A stretch of DNA of 64,000 nucleotides from Nakamurella flavida. GTDB taxonomy: Bacteria > Actinomycetota > Actinomycetes > Mycobacteriales > Nakamurellaceae. The number at the start of each line of letters is the position of its first letter. The first letter of the stretch is position 1. The translations under genes and the position numbers were made by a program. The notes beneath the pieces are model-generated. The model made no database searches. It had not been told where the DNA came from and saw only the letters and a program-made list of their open reading frames with translations. The stretch spans positions 3,483,001-3,547,000 of the forward strand of contig NZ_JAUSQV010000001.1 in assembly GCF_030811475.1 (NCBI RefSeq). The letters run 5' to 3'. This document shows, one piece after another, positions 42,377 to 50,270 of the stretch.

Positions 42377-43294
42377 ATGCTCCCCTTCCTGCGGCGGCGC
42401 GTTCTCTCGAGCGTGGTGACGGTGCTCGGCGTCCTGGTCATCGTCTTCTTCCTGGCCCGGCTGACCGGCAGCCCGGCCAGCCTGTACCTCCCGGAGGGCG
42501 CCAGCCAGGAACGGTACGACCAGTTCAACCGGCAGTACGGCTTCGATCAGCCCCTGTGGGTGCAGTTCCTGACCTTCCTGAAAGGTGCGGTGCAGCTGGA
42601 CTTCGGCGAATCGATCTGGCAGCAACGGCCCGCCCTGCAGGCTGCCGTCGCGGCCATGGGACCGACGCTCGAGTTGTCCGCGGTGGCGCTCGGGTTGTCC
42701 ATCGTGGTGGCCGTCGTCCTCGGGTCCATCGCGGCGACCCACCGGTTCCGCGCCGCCGACCGACTGATCACCCTGTCCTCGCTGACCACGGCGAGCATTC
42801 CCGACTTCTGGTTCGCCCTGGTCGGTGTGCTGATCTTCGCGGTCAACCTCCGGATGCTGCCCACCTCCGGTGACGCCACCGCATCGGCCTGGATCCTGCC
42901 GGTGCTCACCCTGATGCTGAGCCCGGTGGGCGTCCTCACCCAGGTCGTCCGTGGGGCCATGATCGAATCGCTGACCTCCGGGTACGTGCAGAACGCTCGC
43001 GCGCGCGGGTTCGCCCCCGCACGACTGACCTATCGGCACGCCCTGCGCAACGCCGCACTGCCCATCATCTCGGTGGCCGGCGACAAGGCCGCCGGCATGG
43101 TCAACGGCGCAATCATCGTGGGCACCGTGTTCGCGTTCCCCGGGATCGGCACCCTGATCGTCGGTGCGGTGCTCAACCGGGACTTCGCCGTCATCCAGGC
43201 CAGTGTCTTCGTCGTCGGCATCGCGGTCGTGCTGCTCAACATCGTGGTGGACCTGATCTACGCGATCGCCGATCCCCGCGTCCGGATCAGCTGA
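42377..43294 (+). CDS. ABC transporter permease, DppB type
   Basis: A 305-residue inner membrane permease with six helices. The EAA-type loop that contacts the ATPase is around YVQNARARGFAPARLTYRHA. The first helix and the following periplasmic segment (FNRQYGFDQPLWVQFLTFL) are typical of DppB/OppB. ATG 42377 has AAGGAG 7 bases ahead. Partner of the DppC-type gene that follows after 9 bases. Confidence 0.92.
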   Translation: MLPFLRRRVLSSVVTVLGVLVIVFFLARLTGSPASLYLPEGASQERYDQFNRQYGFDQPLWVQFLTFLKGAVQLDFGESIWQQRPALQAAVAAMGPTLELSAVALGLSIVVAVVLGSIAATHRFRAADRLITLSSLTTASIPDFWFALVGVLIFAVNLRMLPTSGDATASAWILPVLTLMLSPVGVLTQVVRGAMIESLTSGYVQNARARGFAPARLTYRHALRNAALPIISVAGDKAAGMVNGAIIVGTVFAFPGIGTLIVGAVLNRDFAVIQASVFVVGIAVVLLNIVVDLIYAIADPRVRIS

Positions 43295-43303
43295 AAGGAA
43301 GCC

Positions 43304-44257
43304 ATGACCCTCTCCACGGCCGCTCCGGCCGGACCGACGGACGCCGGCCCGCCACCGGTCCGCCGAGCCAGGCAGTTCCCCCGGCTGCGCCTCCTGGTGC
43401 GGTCACCGCTGGTGCTGATCAGCGTGGGGTGGCTGGTCCTGCTCGTCCTGGTGGCGGTGATCGTGCCGTTCTTCGTCACCGGCCAGGCCAACCTGCAGGA
43501 TCTCTCCCTGCGGTTCGCGCAGCCGTTCCGCACCGACAATGGGCCGGCCTTCGTCCTCGGCGCGGACAGTCTCGGTCGGCCGATCCTGCTCCAGATCATC
43601 GTGGGCGCCCGGACCTCGTTGATCGTCGCGGTGTTCTCAGTGGGTCTGTCGGCGATGGCCGGCTTCGCGATCGGGTTGGTGTCCGGCTTCTTCGGGGGGT
43701 GGGTGGACAACGTGCTCATGCGTATCGCCGACATCATGCACACCGTCCCGTCCCTGCTCCTGGCCCTCGCCGTGCTGTACGTCCTGCAGCCCAGCGTGTT
43801 CAATCTCATCGCTGTCCTGGCGGTGACCCGGATCCCGGTCTACCTCCGCACCAGCCGGGCCCAGGCCCTCGAACTCCGGGAACGGGTGTTCGTCGAATCC
43901 AGCCGGGCCATCGGGGCGTCCAGTTGGCGGATCATCCGTCGTGACCTCGCGCCGATGGTGGCGCCCACGATCCGGACGCTGGCGATGCTGGAGGTGGCCA
44001 CCGTCATCCTGGCCGCGGCGAGCCTCAGCTTCCTCGGCATCGGTCTGCAACGCCCCGATGTCGACTGGGGGATGATGGTCTCCGACGGCAAGGCCTACCT
44101 CAGCTCGGCCTGGTGGGTGACCGTCCTGCCCGGCCTGGTCATCGTCCTCACGGCGCTGGCGGCGAACATCCTGTCGAACTGGCTCCGCGCGGTGGAGGAC
44201 CCGGCGCAGCACGGCCAGTTCCTGCGCAGGCGCCGCCAGGGGAGGGCGGCGTCGTGA
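43304..44257 (+). CDS. ABC transporter permease, DppC type
   Basis: A 317-residue permease with an N-terminal OppC-N region and six helices. It carries FVLGADSLGRPILLQIIVGA, the family mark, and the EAA loop ESSRAIGASSWRIIRRDL. ATG 43304 with a GAAAGGAA site. The last four bases overlap the GTG start of the first ATPase gene. Confidence 0.92.
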   Translation: MTLSTAAPAGPTDAGPPPVRRARQFPRLRLLVRSPLVLISVGWLVLLVLVAVIVPFFVTGQANLQDLSLRFAQPFRTDNGPAFVLGADSLGRPILLQIIVGARTSLIVAVFSVGLSAMAGFAIGLVSGFFGGWVDNVLMRIADIMHTVPSLLLALAVLYVLQPSVFNLIAVLAVTRIPVYLRTSRAQALELRERVFVESSRAIGASSWRIIRRDLAPMVAPTIRTLAMLEVATVILAAASLSFLGIGLQRPDVDWGMMVSDGKAYLSSAWWVTVLPGLVIVLTALAANILSNWLRAVEDPAQHGQFLRRRRQGRAAS

Positions 44258-45162
44258 GCCCCCTCCTCCACGTGGGCGACCTGGAGATCGACTTCCACAC
44301 CGTTAGCGGACCGGTCGCCGCCGTGCGGGGCGTCAGCTTCACCCTGGATGCCGGCGACTCGCTGGCCATCGTCGGGGAGAGCGGCTCCGGCAAGACCGTC
44401 ACCAACCGAGCACTGCTCGGCCTGGTCGATGCGCCGGGGGAGGTGCGGGGGTCCATTCGATTCGACGGCACCGATGTCGTCGGGCGCAGCGAGTCCGATC
44501 TCCGCAAGATGCGGGGCACCGGCATGGCGATGGTCTTCCAGGACTCCCTGGACAGCCTGAACCCGGTCTTCAGCGTGGGCTCCCAACTGACCGAAATCCT
44601 CCGAGTGCGAACAGGTCTGCCCCGCAGGCAGGCCCGGACCCGGGCCCTCGAGCTCATGACGCAGGTCGGAATCGTCGACCCGGAGAACCGGATCGACGAC
44701 TACCCTCACCAGTTCTCGGGTGGGATGCGGCAGCGGATCTGCATCGCGATGGCCATCGCCCTGAACCCCCGTCTCCTCATCGCCGACGAGCCCACCACCG
44801 CACTGGACGTGACCGTCCAGGCCGGCATCCTCCGGCTCCTGCGCCGGCTGCAGGACGAGCGCGGCATGGCCCTCATCTTCGTCACTCACGACCTGGCCGT
44901 GGCCCGGCTGGTTGCCCGACGCGTGTTGGTGATGTACCAGGGCCGGATCGTCGAGCAGGGGGTCACCGAGGACGTCTTCCGCGATCCCCGCCACCCCTAC
45001 ACGCAGGCACTGCTCGCCGCGCACCCCGCCCGGGCCCGGACCTGGCGCGACCTGACGCCCATCCCCACGGACTTCGCGACGGAACCCGATCTGGAAGCGC
45101 AGCTGCTCGAGATCACCCTCAGCCGTTCGGTTCTCGACAAGGAAGTGGCCCATGACTCCTGA
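44254..45162 (+). CDS. ABC transporter ATPase, OppD/DppD type
   Basis: A 302-residue ATPase: Walker A GESGSGKT (41-48), signature FSGGMRQR, Walker B LLIADEPTTALD, H-loop FVTHDL. The C-terminal oligopeptide-transporter region (RHPYTQALLAAHP) is shortened and lacks the usual Cys cluster that binds an iron-sulfur centre in DppD. GTG 44254 is coupled to the permease gene and its end overlaps the next ATPase by 11 bases. Confidence 0.92.
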   Translation: MSPLLHVGDLEIDFHTVSGPVAAVRGVSFTLDAGDSLAIVGESGSGKTVTNRALLGLVDAPGEVRGSIRFDGTDVVGRSESDLRKMRGTGMAMVFQDSLDSLNPVFSVGSQLTEILRVRTGLPRRQARTRALELMTQVGIVDPENRIDDYPHQFSGGMRQRICIAMAIALNPRLLIADEPTTALDVTVQAGILRLLRRLQDERGMALIFVTHDLAVARLVARRVLVMYQGRIVEQGVTEDVFRDPRHPYTQALLAAHPARARTWRDLTPIPTDFATEPDLEAQLLEITLSRSVLDKEVAHDS

Positions 45163-45973
45163 GCTCCCCGTCGACCATCCGCTGCTCGAAGTGCGTCACC
45201 TGGTCAAGACGTTCCCGGCAGCACGGGGTCGCGGACGGACGCCCGTGCGGGCGGTCGACGACGTCAGCTTCACCGTTCGTGCCGGGGGGTGCCTGGCCGT
45301 CGTGGGGGAGTCCGGATCCGGGAAGTCCACCCTCGCCCGCACCGTCCTGCGGCTCATCGAGCCGGATGCCGGCGAGGTGCTCTTCCGCGGGGAGGATCTG
45401 GTCGGGCTCTCGCGTTCCCAGTTGGCCCCCCGGCGTCGACACTTCCAGATGATCTTCCAGGACCCTTACGCCTCGCTTCACCCGAGACAGACCGTGCGGC
45501 AACTCATCTGCGAGCCGTGGAGCGTCCACCGCGACGTCGTCCCGCGCGCCGCGCAACCGGCTCGGGTGGCCGAGTTGCTGGACCAGGTCGGCCTGCCCGC
45601 CTCCTACGCCGACCTGTACCCGCAAAGGCTGTCCGGGGGCCAGCGTCAGCGGGTGGCCATCGCCCGGGCTCTGGCGCTCGAACCCGACATCCTCATCCTC
45701 GACGAGCCGGTATCCGCGTTGGACGTCTCCATCCAGGCCCAGGTGATCACCCTGCTGATGAAGCTGCAGGAACGGCTGGATCTGGCCTACGTCTTCATCT
45801 CGCACGATCTCGCACTCGTCCGGTTGATCGCCGATCGTGTTGCGGTCATGTACCACGGGTCGTTCGTCGAGGTGGGGCCCACCGACCAGGTGTATGCCGA
45901 TCCCCAGGACGACTACACCCGAACACTACTGGCGGCCTCACCCGGTCTCGGGGATCCGGTGCCCGGCCGCTAG
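45152..45973 (+). CDS. ABC transporter ATPase, OppF/DppF type
   Basis: A 273-residue ATPase: Walker A GESGSGKST (52-60), signature LSGGQRQR, Walker B ILILDEPVSALD and H-loop FISHDL. It forms the ATPase heterodimer with the preceding protein. It is shorter than usual OppF (about 320), ending just after TRTLLAASPGL. ATG 45152 lies in the end of the OppD-type gene with GGAA ahead. Last gene of the operon; the LacI gene converges 16 bases beyond. Confidence 0.92.
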   Translation: MTPELPVDHPLLEVRHLVKTFPAARGRGRTPVRAVDDVSFTVRAGGCLAVVGESGSGKSTLARTVLRLIEPDAGEVLFRGEDLVGLSRSQLAPRRRHFQMIFQDPYASLHPRQTVRQLICEPWSVHRDVVPRAAQPARVAELLDQVGLPASYADLYPQRLSGGQRQRVAIARALALEPDILILDEPVSALDVSIQAQVITLLMKLQERLDLAYVFISHDLALVRLIADRVAVMYHGSFVEVGPTDQVYADPQDDYTRTLLAASPGLGDPVPGR

Positions 45974-45989
45974 AACCACCCGCGGCGGG

Positions 45990-47033
45990 TCACTCCGGCG
46001 CGGCGGCGGTGGAGCCGCGGACCACCAGGTACGGCCGGCTGAGCAGCGGCGGTTCCTCGAGCGACTCGCCCAGCAGATCGAGCATCCGCATGGCGACAAT
46101 GCGTCCCCGTTGAACGGCGTCGCGCTGGACCGTGGTGAGGGCGGGATCGACCCAGACTCCGAGGGGCAGCCCGTCGAATCCCACGATCGAGAGGTCCTGC
46201 GGCACCGAGTACCCCGCCTCCCGGGCCGCCTGCATGCCGCCGATCGCCATGGTGTCGGATCCGTAGAGGATGCCGGTGGGGCGCACCTCGCGGCGCAGGA
46301 GCGCTGCGGTGTGCGCGGCCGCGGAAGCAGGCGAGTAGTCCGTCGCGACCGTGGCCGTCGGCACCAGGCCGGCGGCGGACATGCTCTCCTCGAAGGTGAT
46401 CCGTCGCAGGACCGCCTGCACGCGGTCGACAGGTCCGCCCACATAGGCGATCCGCCGGTGACCGAGCTCGACGAGGTGTCGGACCGAGTCGTCCACACCG
46501 GCTCCCGGCGGGTCCGAGTCCACGTGGGGGATCACGTCGTTCTCCCAGGGCGTGCCGATGAGCACGGCGGGCAGGCCGAGGGATCGGGTGAGGGAGAAAC
46601 GGTTGTCACCGACCCGGCTGTCGGTGAGGATCACGCCGTCCACCCGACGGTTGTCCGAGAGTCGCTGATAGGTCCGCGCCTCCTCGTCAAGACCACGGTC
46701 GACCAGGTACATCAGCAGGCCGTAGCCGCGCGGGGTGAGCACCGACTCGACCCCGGAGATCAACAGGGAGCTCGTCGCGCCGACCTCCAGCTCGCCCGGA
46801 CGGTTCAGGACGAGACCGACCGTCTGCGTGCGGGTCTTGCGGAGTGCCACCGCGGTGCTGCTCGGTGTCCAGTGCAACTTCGCAGCGGCATCACGGATGC
46901 GCAGCGCGGTGGGTTCGGAGATCCGGCCGGAATCGTTGAACACCTTGGACACCGCCGCGCGCGACACCCCGGCCAGTGCCGCCACGTCCGCGATGGTCGG
47001 TCGCTTCGCGGGCCGTCCGCGTTCCTCGTCCAC
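45990..47033 (-). CDS. LacI family repressor
   Basis: A 347-residue LacI protein. The DNA-binding helix-turn-helix spans residues 13-33 (TIADVAALAGVSRAAVSKV) with a hinge helix (STAVALRKTRT). The rest is a periplasmic-binding-type sugar-sensing domain ending in the VSIVGFDGLPLG-like strand. GTG 47033 is the start. It closes the catabolic cassette and, by position and the shared GGTATACC-type sites, probably represses both the cassette and itself until the sugar or a product appears. Confidence 0.9.
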   Translation of the reverse strand: MDEERGRPAKRPTIADVAALAGVSRAAVSKVFNDSGRISEPTALRIRDAAAKLHWTPSSTAVALRKTRTQTVGLVLNRPGELEVGATSSLLISGVESVLTPRGYGLLMYLVDRGLDEEARTYQRLSDNRRVDGVILTDSRVGDNRFSLTRSLGLPAVLIGTPWENDVIPHVDSDPPGAGVDDSVRHLVELGHRRIAYVGGPVDRVQAVLRRITFEESMSAAGLVPTATVATDYSPASAAAHTAALLRREVRPTGILYGSDTMAIGGMQAAREAGYSVPQDLSIVGFDGLPLGVWVDPALTTVQRDAVQRGRIVAMRMLDLLGESLEEPPLLSRPYLVVRGSTAAAPE

Positions 47034-47087
47034 CGTCGACCCTCCCGCCGCTGTGCCCGTCAGTCACCGGTCGGCTGCGGTGGATTC

Positions 47088-47108
47088 ACCCTAGTAGATC
47101 GGTATACC
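47088..47108 (-). promoter_or_regulatory. LacI gene promoter with GGTATACC site
   Basis: On the minus strand TAGGGT (47088-47093) is a TANNNT-type -10 box 55 bases before the GTG. The palindrome GGTATACC (47101-47108) lies just upstream in the spacer, consistent with autoregulation. Similar octamers occur at 36579 and 36643 before the operon. Confidence 0.45.
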
Positions 47109-47288
47109 GCAGGCAGGGGATGATCCGCATCAGGCTGGGCGCGGGCGCACTCACGCCCCTCGGGAGCCTGCAACGTGGCTCGGTTCGGGCGGTGCAACGG
47201 TGTTGTGGTCGGTGGCACTCCACGGGGGTTGGCCCACGGTCATCGTGGACAGTGATGTTCGCCGTAGGCCGGACCACGAGAGGACCTG

Positions 47289-47504
47289 ATGACCACCAAG
47301 CCCCCGCGCTACTCCGAGAACGAGGAGAAGCGGCTGACCGCGATGGCCGTGGCAAACCTGGCCATCGGCGTCCTGTGGATCCTGCTGTACGTGCTCGGCA
47401 GTTCGGCCTGGTGGCAGCTGGCGGCGGCGGTCGTGTTCCTCGGATTGGGGGTAGTCCTGCTCGTCGACATCAACCGGCAGCGGGCCAAGCGCACCCAGCT
47501 GTGA
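47289..47504 (+). CDS. Small two-helix membrane protein, 71 aa
   Basis: A 71-residue protein with a charged start (MTTKPPRYSENEEKRL), two hydrophobic helices (MAVANLAIGVLWILLYVLG and WWQLAAAVVFLGLGVVLLV) and a basic end. AGAGGA lies 4 bases before ATG 47289. Small proteins of this shape are common in actinobacteria and have no known role. It stands alone between the LacI gene and a hairpin. Confidence 0.7.
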   Translation: MTTKPPRYSENEEKRLTAMAVANLAIGVLWILLYVLGSSAWWQLAAAVVFLGLGVVLLVDINRQRAKRTQL

Positions 47505-47509
47505 GGGGC

Positions 47510-47549
47510 GTTGTGGGCGTGCGGGCTTATCCCGATCTCGCGCCACAAC
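47510..47549. repeat. Palindromic intergenic element after the small membrane protein gene
   Basis: A 40-base element bounded by GTTGTGG (47510-47516) and its complement CCACAAC (47543-47549), with further GC-rich complementarity inside (GGGCTTATCCCG). It begins 6 bases after the stop. It may be a terminator, or one copy of a dispersed palindromic repeat; one copy is seen in this window. Confidence 0.5.
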
Positions 47550-47622
47550 CGCGCACTCCGCAAGGTCGCCGGCCAACCCGTCTGACAAGCTGGCCGCAGA
47601 CCCCGCGGAGCCGGGACGACGG

Positions 47623-48378
47623 TCACTGAGCCGTGTAGCCGCCGTCCACCAGGTGGTAGCTGCCGGTGATGAATGACGCGGCGTCGCTGACCAGGAACGC
47701 GACCAGGGCGGCCACCTCGTCCGACGTGCCCAGGCGACCCAGCGGGTGCTTGCCGGCCAGGTAGGCCAGGGTTTCGGCGTCCATGTGCGCCTCGACCAGC
47801 GGGGTGGCGATGAAGCCCGGGCCCACCGAGTTCACCCGTACCCCGGCCGACGCGTACTCCAGTGCCGCGTTCTTGGTCAGCCCGAGCACGCCGTGCTTGG
47901 CCGACACGTACGCCGCGGACTGGGCGAAGCCGACACTGCCCAAGATCGACGCCACGTTCACCACAGCGCCGCCGCCGGCCGCGATGATCGCCGGGATCTC
48001 CGCCTGCAGGCAGGTGAACACCGACGTCAGGTTCACCCCGATCACCGCGTCCCAGCCGCCGGTCGGGTAATCGGCCACGGTCGCGGCCGGTCCGCCGATG
48101 CCGGCGTTGTTCACCGCGATGCGCAGCGGACCCAACTCGCCCGCCGCAGCCACCATCGCCTGCACGGCCGAGGCGTCGGTGACGTCCACCGTGAACGCCC
48201 GCGCCGTCCCGCCGGCAGCAACGATCTCCGCGGCCACCGACTCGGCCGACTCCGCGGCCAGATCGGCGACGAGCACCGCCGCGCCGCTCGCCGCGAGGGT
48301 CATCGCCACTGCCCGGCCGATGCCGGAACCGGCCCCGGTCACCACTGCGGAACGGTCGGACACGTCGTAGAGAGCCAT
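47623..48378 (-). CDS. SDR family oxidoreductase
   Basis: A 251-residue classical short-chain dehydrogenase: cofactor motif TGAGSGIG (14-21), NNAG (90-93), catalytic Ser144, Tyr157 and Lys161 (YVSAK). Asp39 in VLVADL points to NAD(H) use. ATG 48378 start with a weak ribosome site. No operon partner; the substrate is unknown. Database annotation as a 3-oxoacyl-ACP reductase would be a guess. Confidence 0.88.
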   Translation of the reverse strand: MALYDVSDRSAVVTGAGSGIGRAVAMTLAASGAAVLVADLAAESAESVAAEIVAAGGTARAFTVDVTDASAVQAMVAAAGELGPLRIAVNNAGIGGPAATVADYPTGGWDAVIGVNLTSVFTCLQAEIPAIIAAGGGAVVNVASILGSVGFAQSAAYVSAKHGVLGLTKNAALEYASAGVRVNSVGPGFIATPLVEAHMDAETLAYLAGKHPLGRLGTSDEVAALVAFLVSDAASFITGSYHLVDGGYTAQ

Positions 48379-48542
48379 GCCCCGAGGGTAGGACGGGCGC
48401 ACCGGGCTGCCCAGCGCCGGCGCCCCCGGGTGGCGCGTGCGGGAGCGAAGCGCCCGGTCAGGCGGCCGGCGTCCCTCCGACCCTGTCGGCAGATTCACTT
48501 CTGCGACCTGCCGGCAGGCGGGCTGCGCCGCATACTGCGGTC

Positions 48543-48890
48543 ATGATCGACGCGCACGGATGGGCGTGGGCGCTCCTGGTGGCTGGGGGGTGGCTGCAGG
48601 TGTTCGGCCATGTGGTCGAGCTCGGGCGGACCGCGGCGAACCCGACCGCTCGCCCGGTGCACCCGTGGCCGGCCGACCCGATGCCGCCGTCGTTCGTCCT
48701 GCTGGAGATGCCGGGTCAGCTGGCGATGCTCGCCGGCCTGTGGCTGCTGCACCCGGACATCGGGTGGACGGCGACCATCGCCCTGTGGATGGCGACCATC
48801 CTGATCACCCGCCGCGCGGGCCTGGCGTTCCGGGACGAACGGGAACGCACCGCGATGGAGCCGTTCGACCGCGCCCCGGTCAGTTGCTGA
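48543..48890 (+). CDS. Small membrane protein, 115 aa, unknown
   Basis: A 115-residue protein with three hydrophobic segments (WAWALLVAGGWLQVFGHVV, FVLLEMPGQLAMLAGLWLL and a third around ATIALWMATILI) and a polar end. The sequence lacks a recognised family mark. ATG 48543 start. Its last 11 bases overlap the end of the convergent binding-protein gene. Confidence 0.6.
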   Translation: MIDAHGWAWALLVAGGWLQVFGHVVELGRTAANPTARPVHPWPADPMPPSFVLLEMPGQLAMLAGLWLLHPDIGWTATIALWMATILITRRAGLAFRDERERTAMEPFDRAPVSC

Positions 48891-50025
48891 GCGTCGAGAT
48901 CAGCTGCTCCAGCACCTCGTTCGCCGCCGTCGGCCCCGCGTTGAGGTACCAGGGGTCGTCGTCCACCGTCACCACGTGTCCGGCGGCGACCGCGGCCAAC
49001 GTGCCCCACAACGGGGCGGCGGTCTCCGCGGCGAGATCCGTTCCCGGCTGGGCACCGGCGAAGATCCAGTCCGCGTCGGCCACCTCGATCTGCTCGTCGG
49101 CCACGTCCTGCGAGGTGCCGGCGAACTGCTGCGCCTCGGGCCGGGTCAGCCCGGCATCCTGTGCGATGCCCCCGGCGAAGGACGCCACCCCGAACACCCG
49201 GGTCTGATCGCTGGTGAACCGCACCAGCGACACCGTCGGCGCCGCCCCCTCGAACCGGGCGCCGAAGTCGACGGCCCGCTGGTGGTAGGCATCCAACTCG
49301 GCCTGCGCCTGCTCGGTGGCCCCGACGGCATCGGCGATGAGCGGGAAGTCCTGCTTCCAGTTCACCCCCGTGCCTTCGGCCAACACCGTCGGCGCGATCT
49401 GCGACAACTGGTCGTAGATGCCCTCCGCGGCCGCCGAGTTCGACAGGATCAGGTCCGGCCCGACCGCCGCGACTGCCTCCAGGTTCGGCTCCAGCCGCAA
49501 CCCCACGTCGGCCATCGCGGCCAGATCCGGCTGCAGCTCCGGGTACGCCTGCGCCAGGTACGGCGGCACCAGCTCCGCCTTCGCGGCCTTCGCCGAACCG
49601 ACCGGAACCACCCCCAGCAACAGCAGACCGTCCAACTGCCCGGTGCCCATCACCACCACCCGCTGTGGCCGGGCCGGGATCACCGTCGTCCCGCCGAAGT
49701 GCACGACCGTCCGGGGGAACACCCCGTCAGCGGCCCCCGAGCCGATCCCGGCCGGAAGGGTGCGCGGTGCAGCGGTGGCGGGCGTCGAGGCGGCGGACGG
49801 CGACGTGGCGGACGGCGAGGTGACGGACGGCGAGGTGGCCGAGCCGGTCACCGCGGAACCCGTGTCCCCGGCGACGGGGGAGCTGACCGCGGCGGTCGGA
49901 GAGGTGGCGGCCGGCGAGGTCGCGGCAGGGGACCCGGCGGAGCAGGACGTCAGCAGGACGCCGACCACCAGGCAGGCCAGCGGGCCGGAGGGCGGACGGG
50001 CGGGGCGGGGTCGGCGGGCGATCAC
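48880..50025 (-). CDS. Iron-siderophore-type ABC substrate-binding lipoprotein
   Basis: A 381-residue lipoprotein starting at GTG 50025: signal peptide with lipobox LLTSC (Cys28), a long low-complexity Ser/Thr/Ala/Pro linker (to about residue 95, built from repeated TSPS-type units), then a TroA/FepB-like domain: RVVVMGTGQLDGLLLLGVVPVGS, NLEAVAAVGPDLILSN, WYLNAGPTAANEVL. Proteins of this class bind iron-siderophores or heme. Its permease and ATPase are not next to it. A palindrome of DtxR-like design lies just upstream, suggesting iron control. Confidence 0.85.
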   Translation of the reverse strand: MIARRPRPARPPSGPLACLVVGVLLTSCSAGSPAATSPAATSPTAAVSSPVAGDTGSAVTGSATSPSVTSPSATSPSAASTPATAAPRTLPAGIGSGAADGVFPRTVVHFGGTTVIPARPQRVVVMGTGQLDGLLLLGVVPVGSAKAAKAELVPPYLAQAYPELQPDLAAMADVGLRLEPNLEAVAAVGPDLILSNSAAAEGIYDQLSQIAPTVLAEGTGVNWKQDFPLIADAVGATEQAQAELDAYHQRAVDFGARFEGAAPTVSLVRFTSDQTRVFGVASFAGGIAQDAGLTRPEAQQFAGTSQDVADEQIEVADADWIFAGAQPGTDLAAETAAPLWGTLAAVAAGHVVTVDDDPWYLNAGPTAANEVLEQLISTLSN

Positions 50026-50040
50026 GCACAGACGGTAGCA

Positions 50041-50064
50041 GGGAGTAAGGGTGCCCTAACTCCC
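50041..50064. promoter_or_regulatory. Palindrome upstream of the iron-type binding-protein gene (DtxR/IdeR-like candidate)
   Basis: A 24-base near-perfect palindrome with core TAAGGGTGCCCTAA (50046-50059) and outer arms GGGAGT/ACTCCC. The TAAGG...CCTAA core resembles the ends of the DtxR/IdeR iron box, but the spacing is shorter than consensus. It lies 16 bases before the GTG, so a bound repressor would block initiation; it could also be an mRNA hairpin. Confidence 0.45.
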
Positions 50065-50270
50065 AGGCGCGGCGGTGGACGGCGGTGGTCGCGGCGCTCA
50101 CGCACGCGGGTCCCCGCCCGCGCCGATTCCCGATCCGTCATCCCATCGCCACTGTCGGAGGGGTTCCCTAGTCTGTCCCCACCCCGCAGTCTGGGGTGGC
50201 ACCTCGACCGGTCGACCGGCCAGCACTCGGCCCGACCAGCCCGACCGACACAGTCAGCAGAGGGAGTGGC

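Noticed and set aside
36078-47200. Genomic island with att sites at tRNA-Ser
   Set aside because: No second copy of the tRNA 3' end, no integrase, no mobility gene seen; kept only as a weak question.
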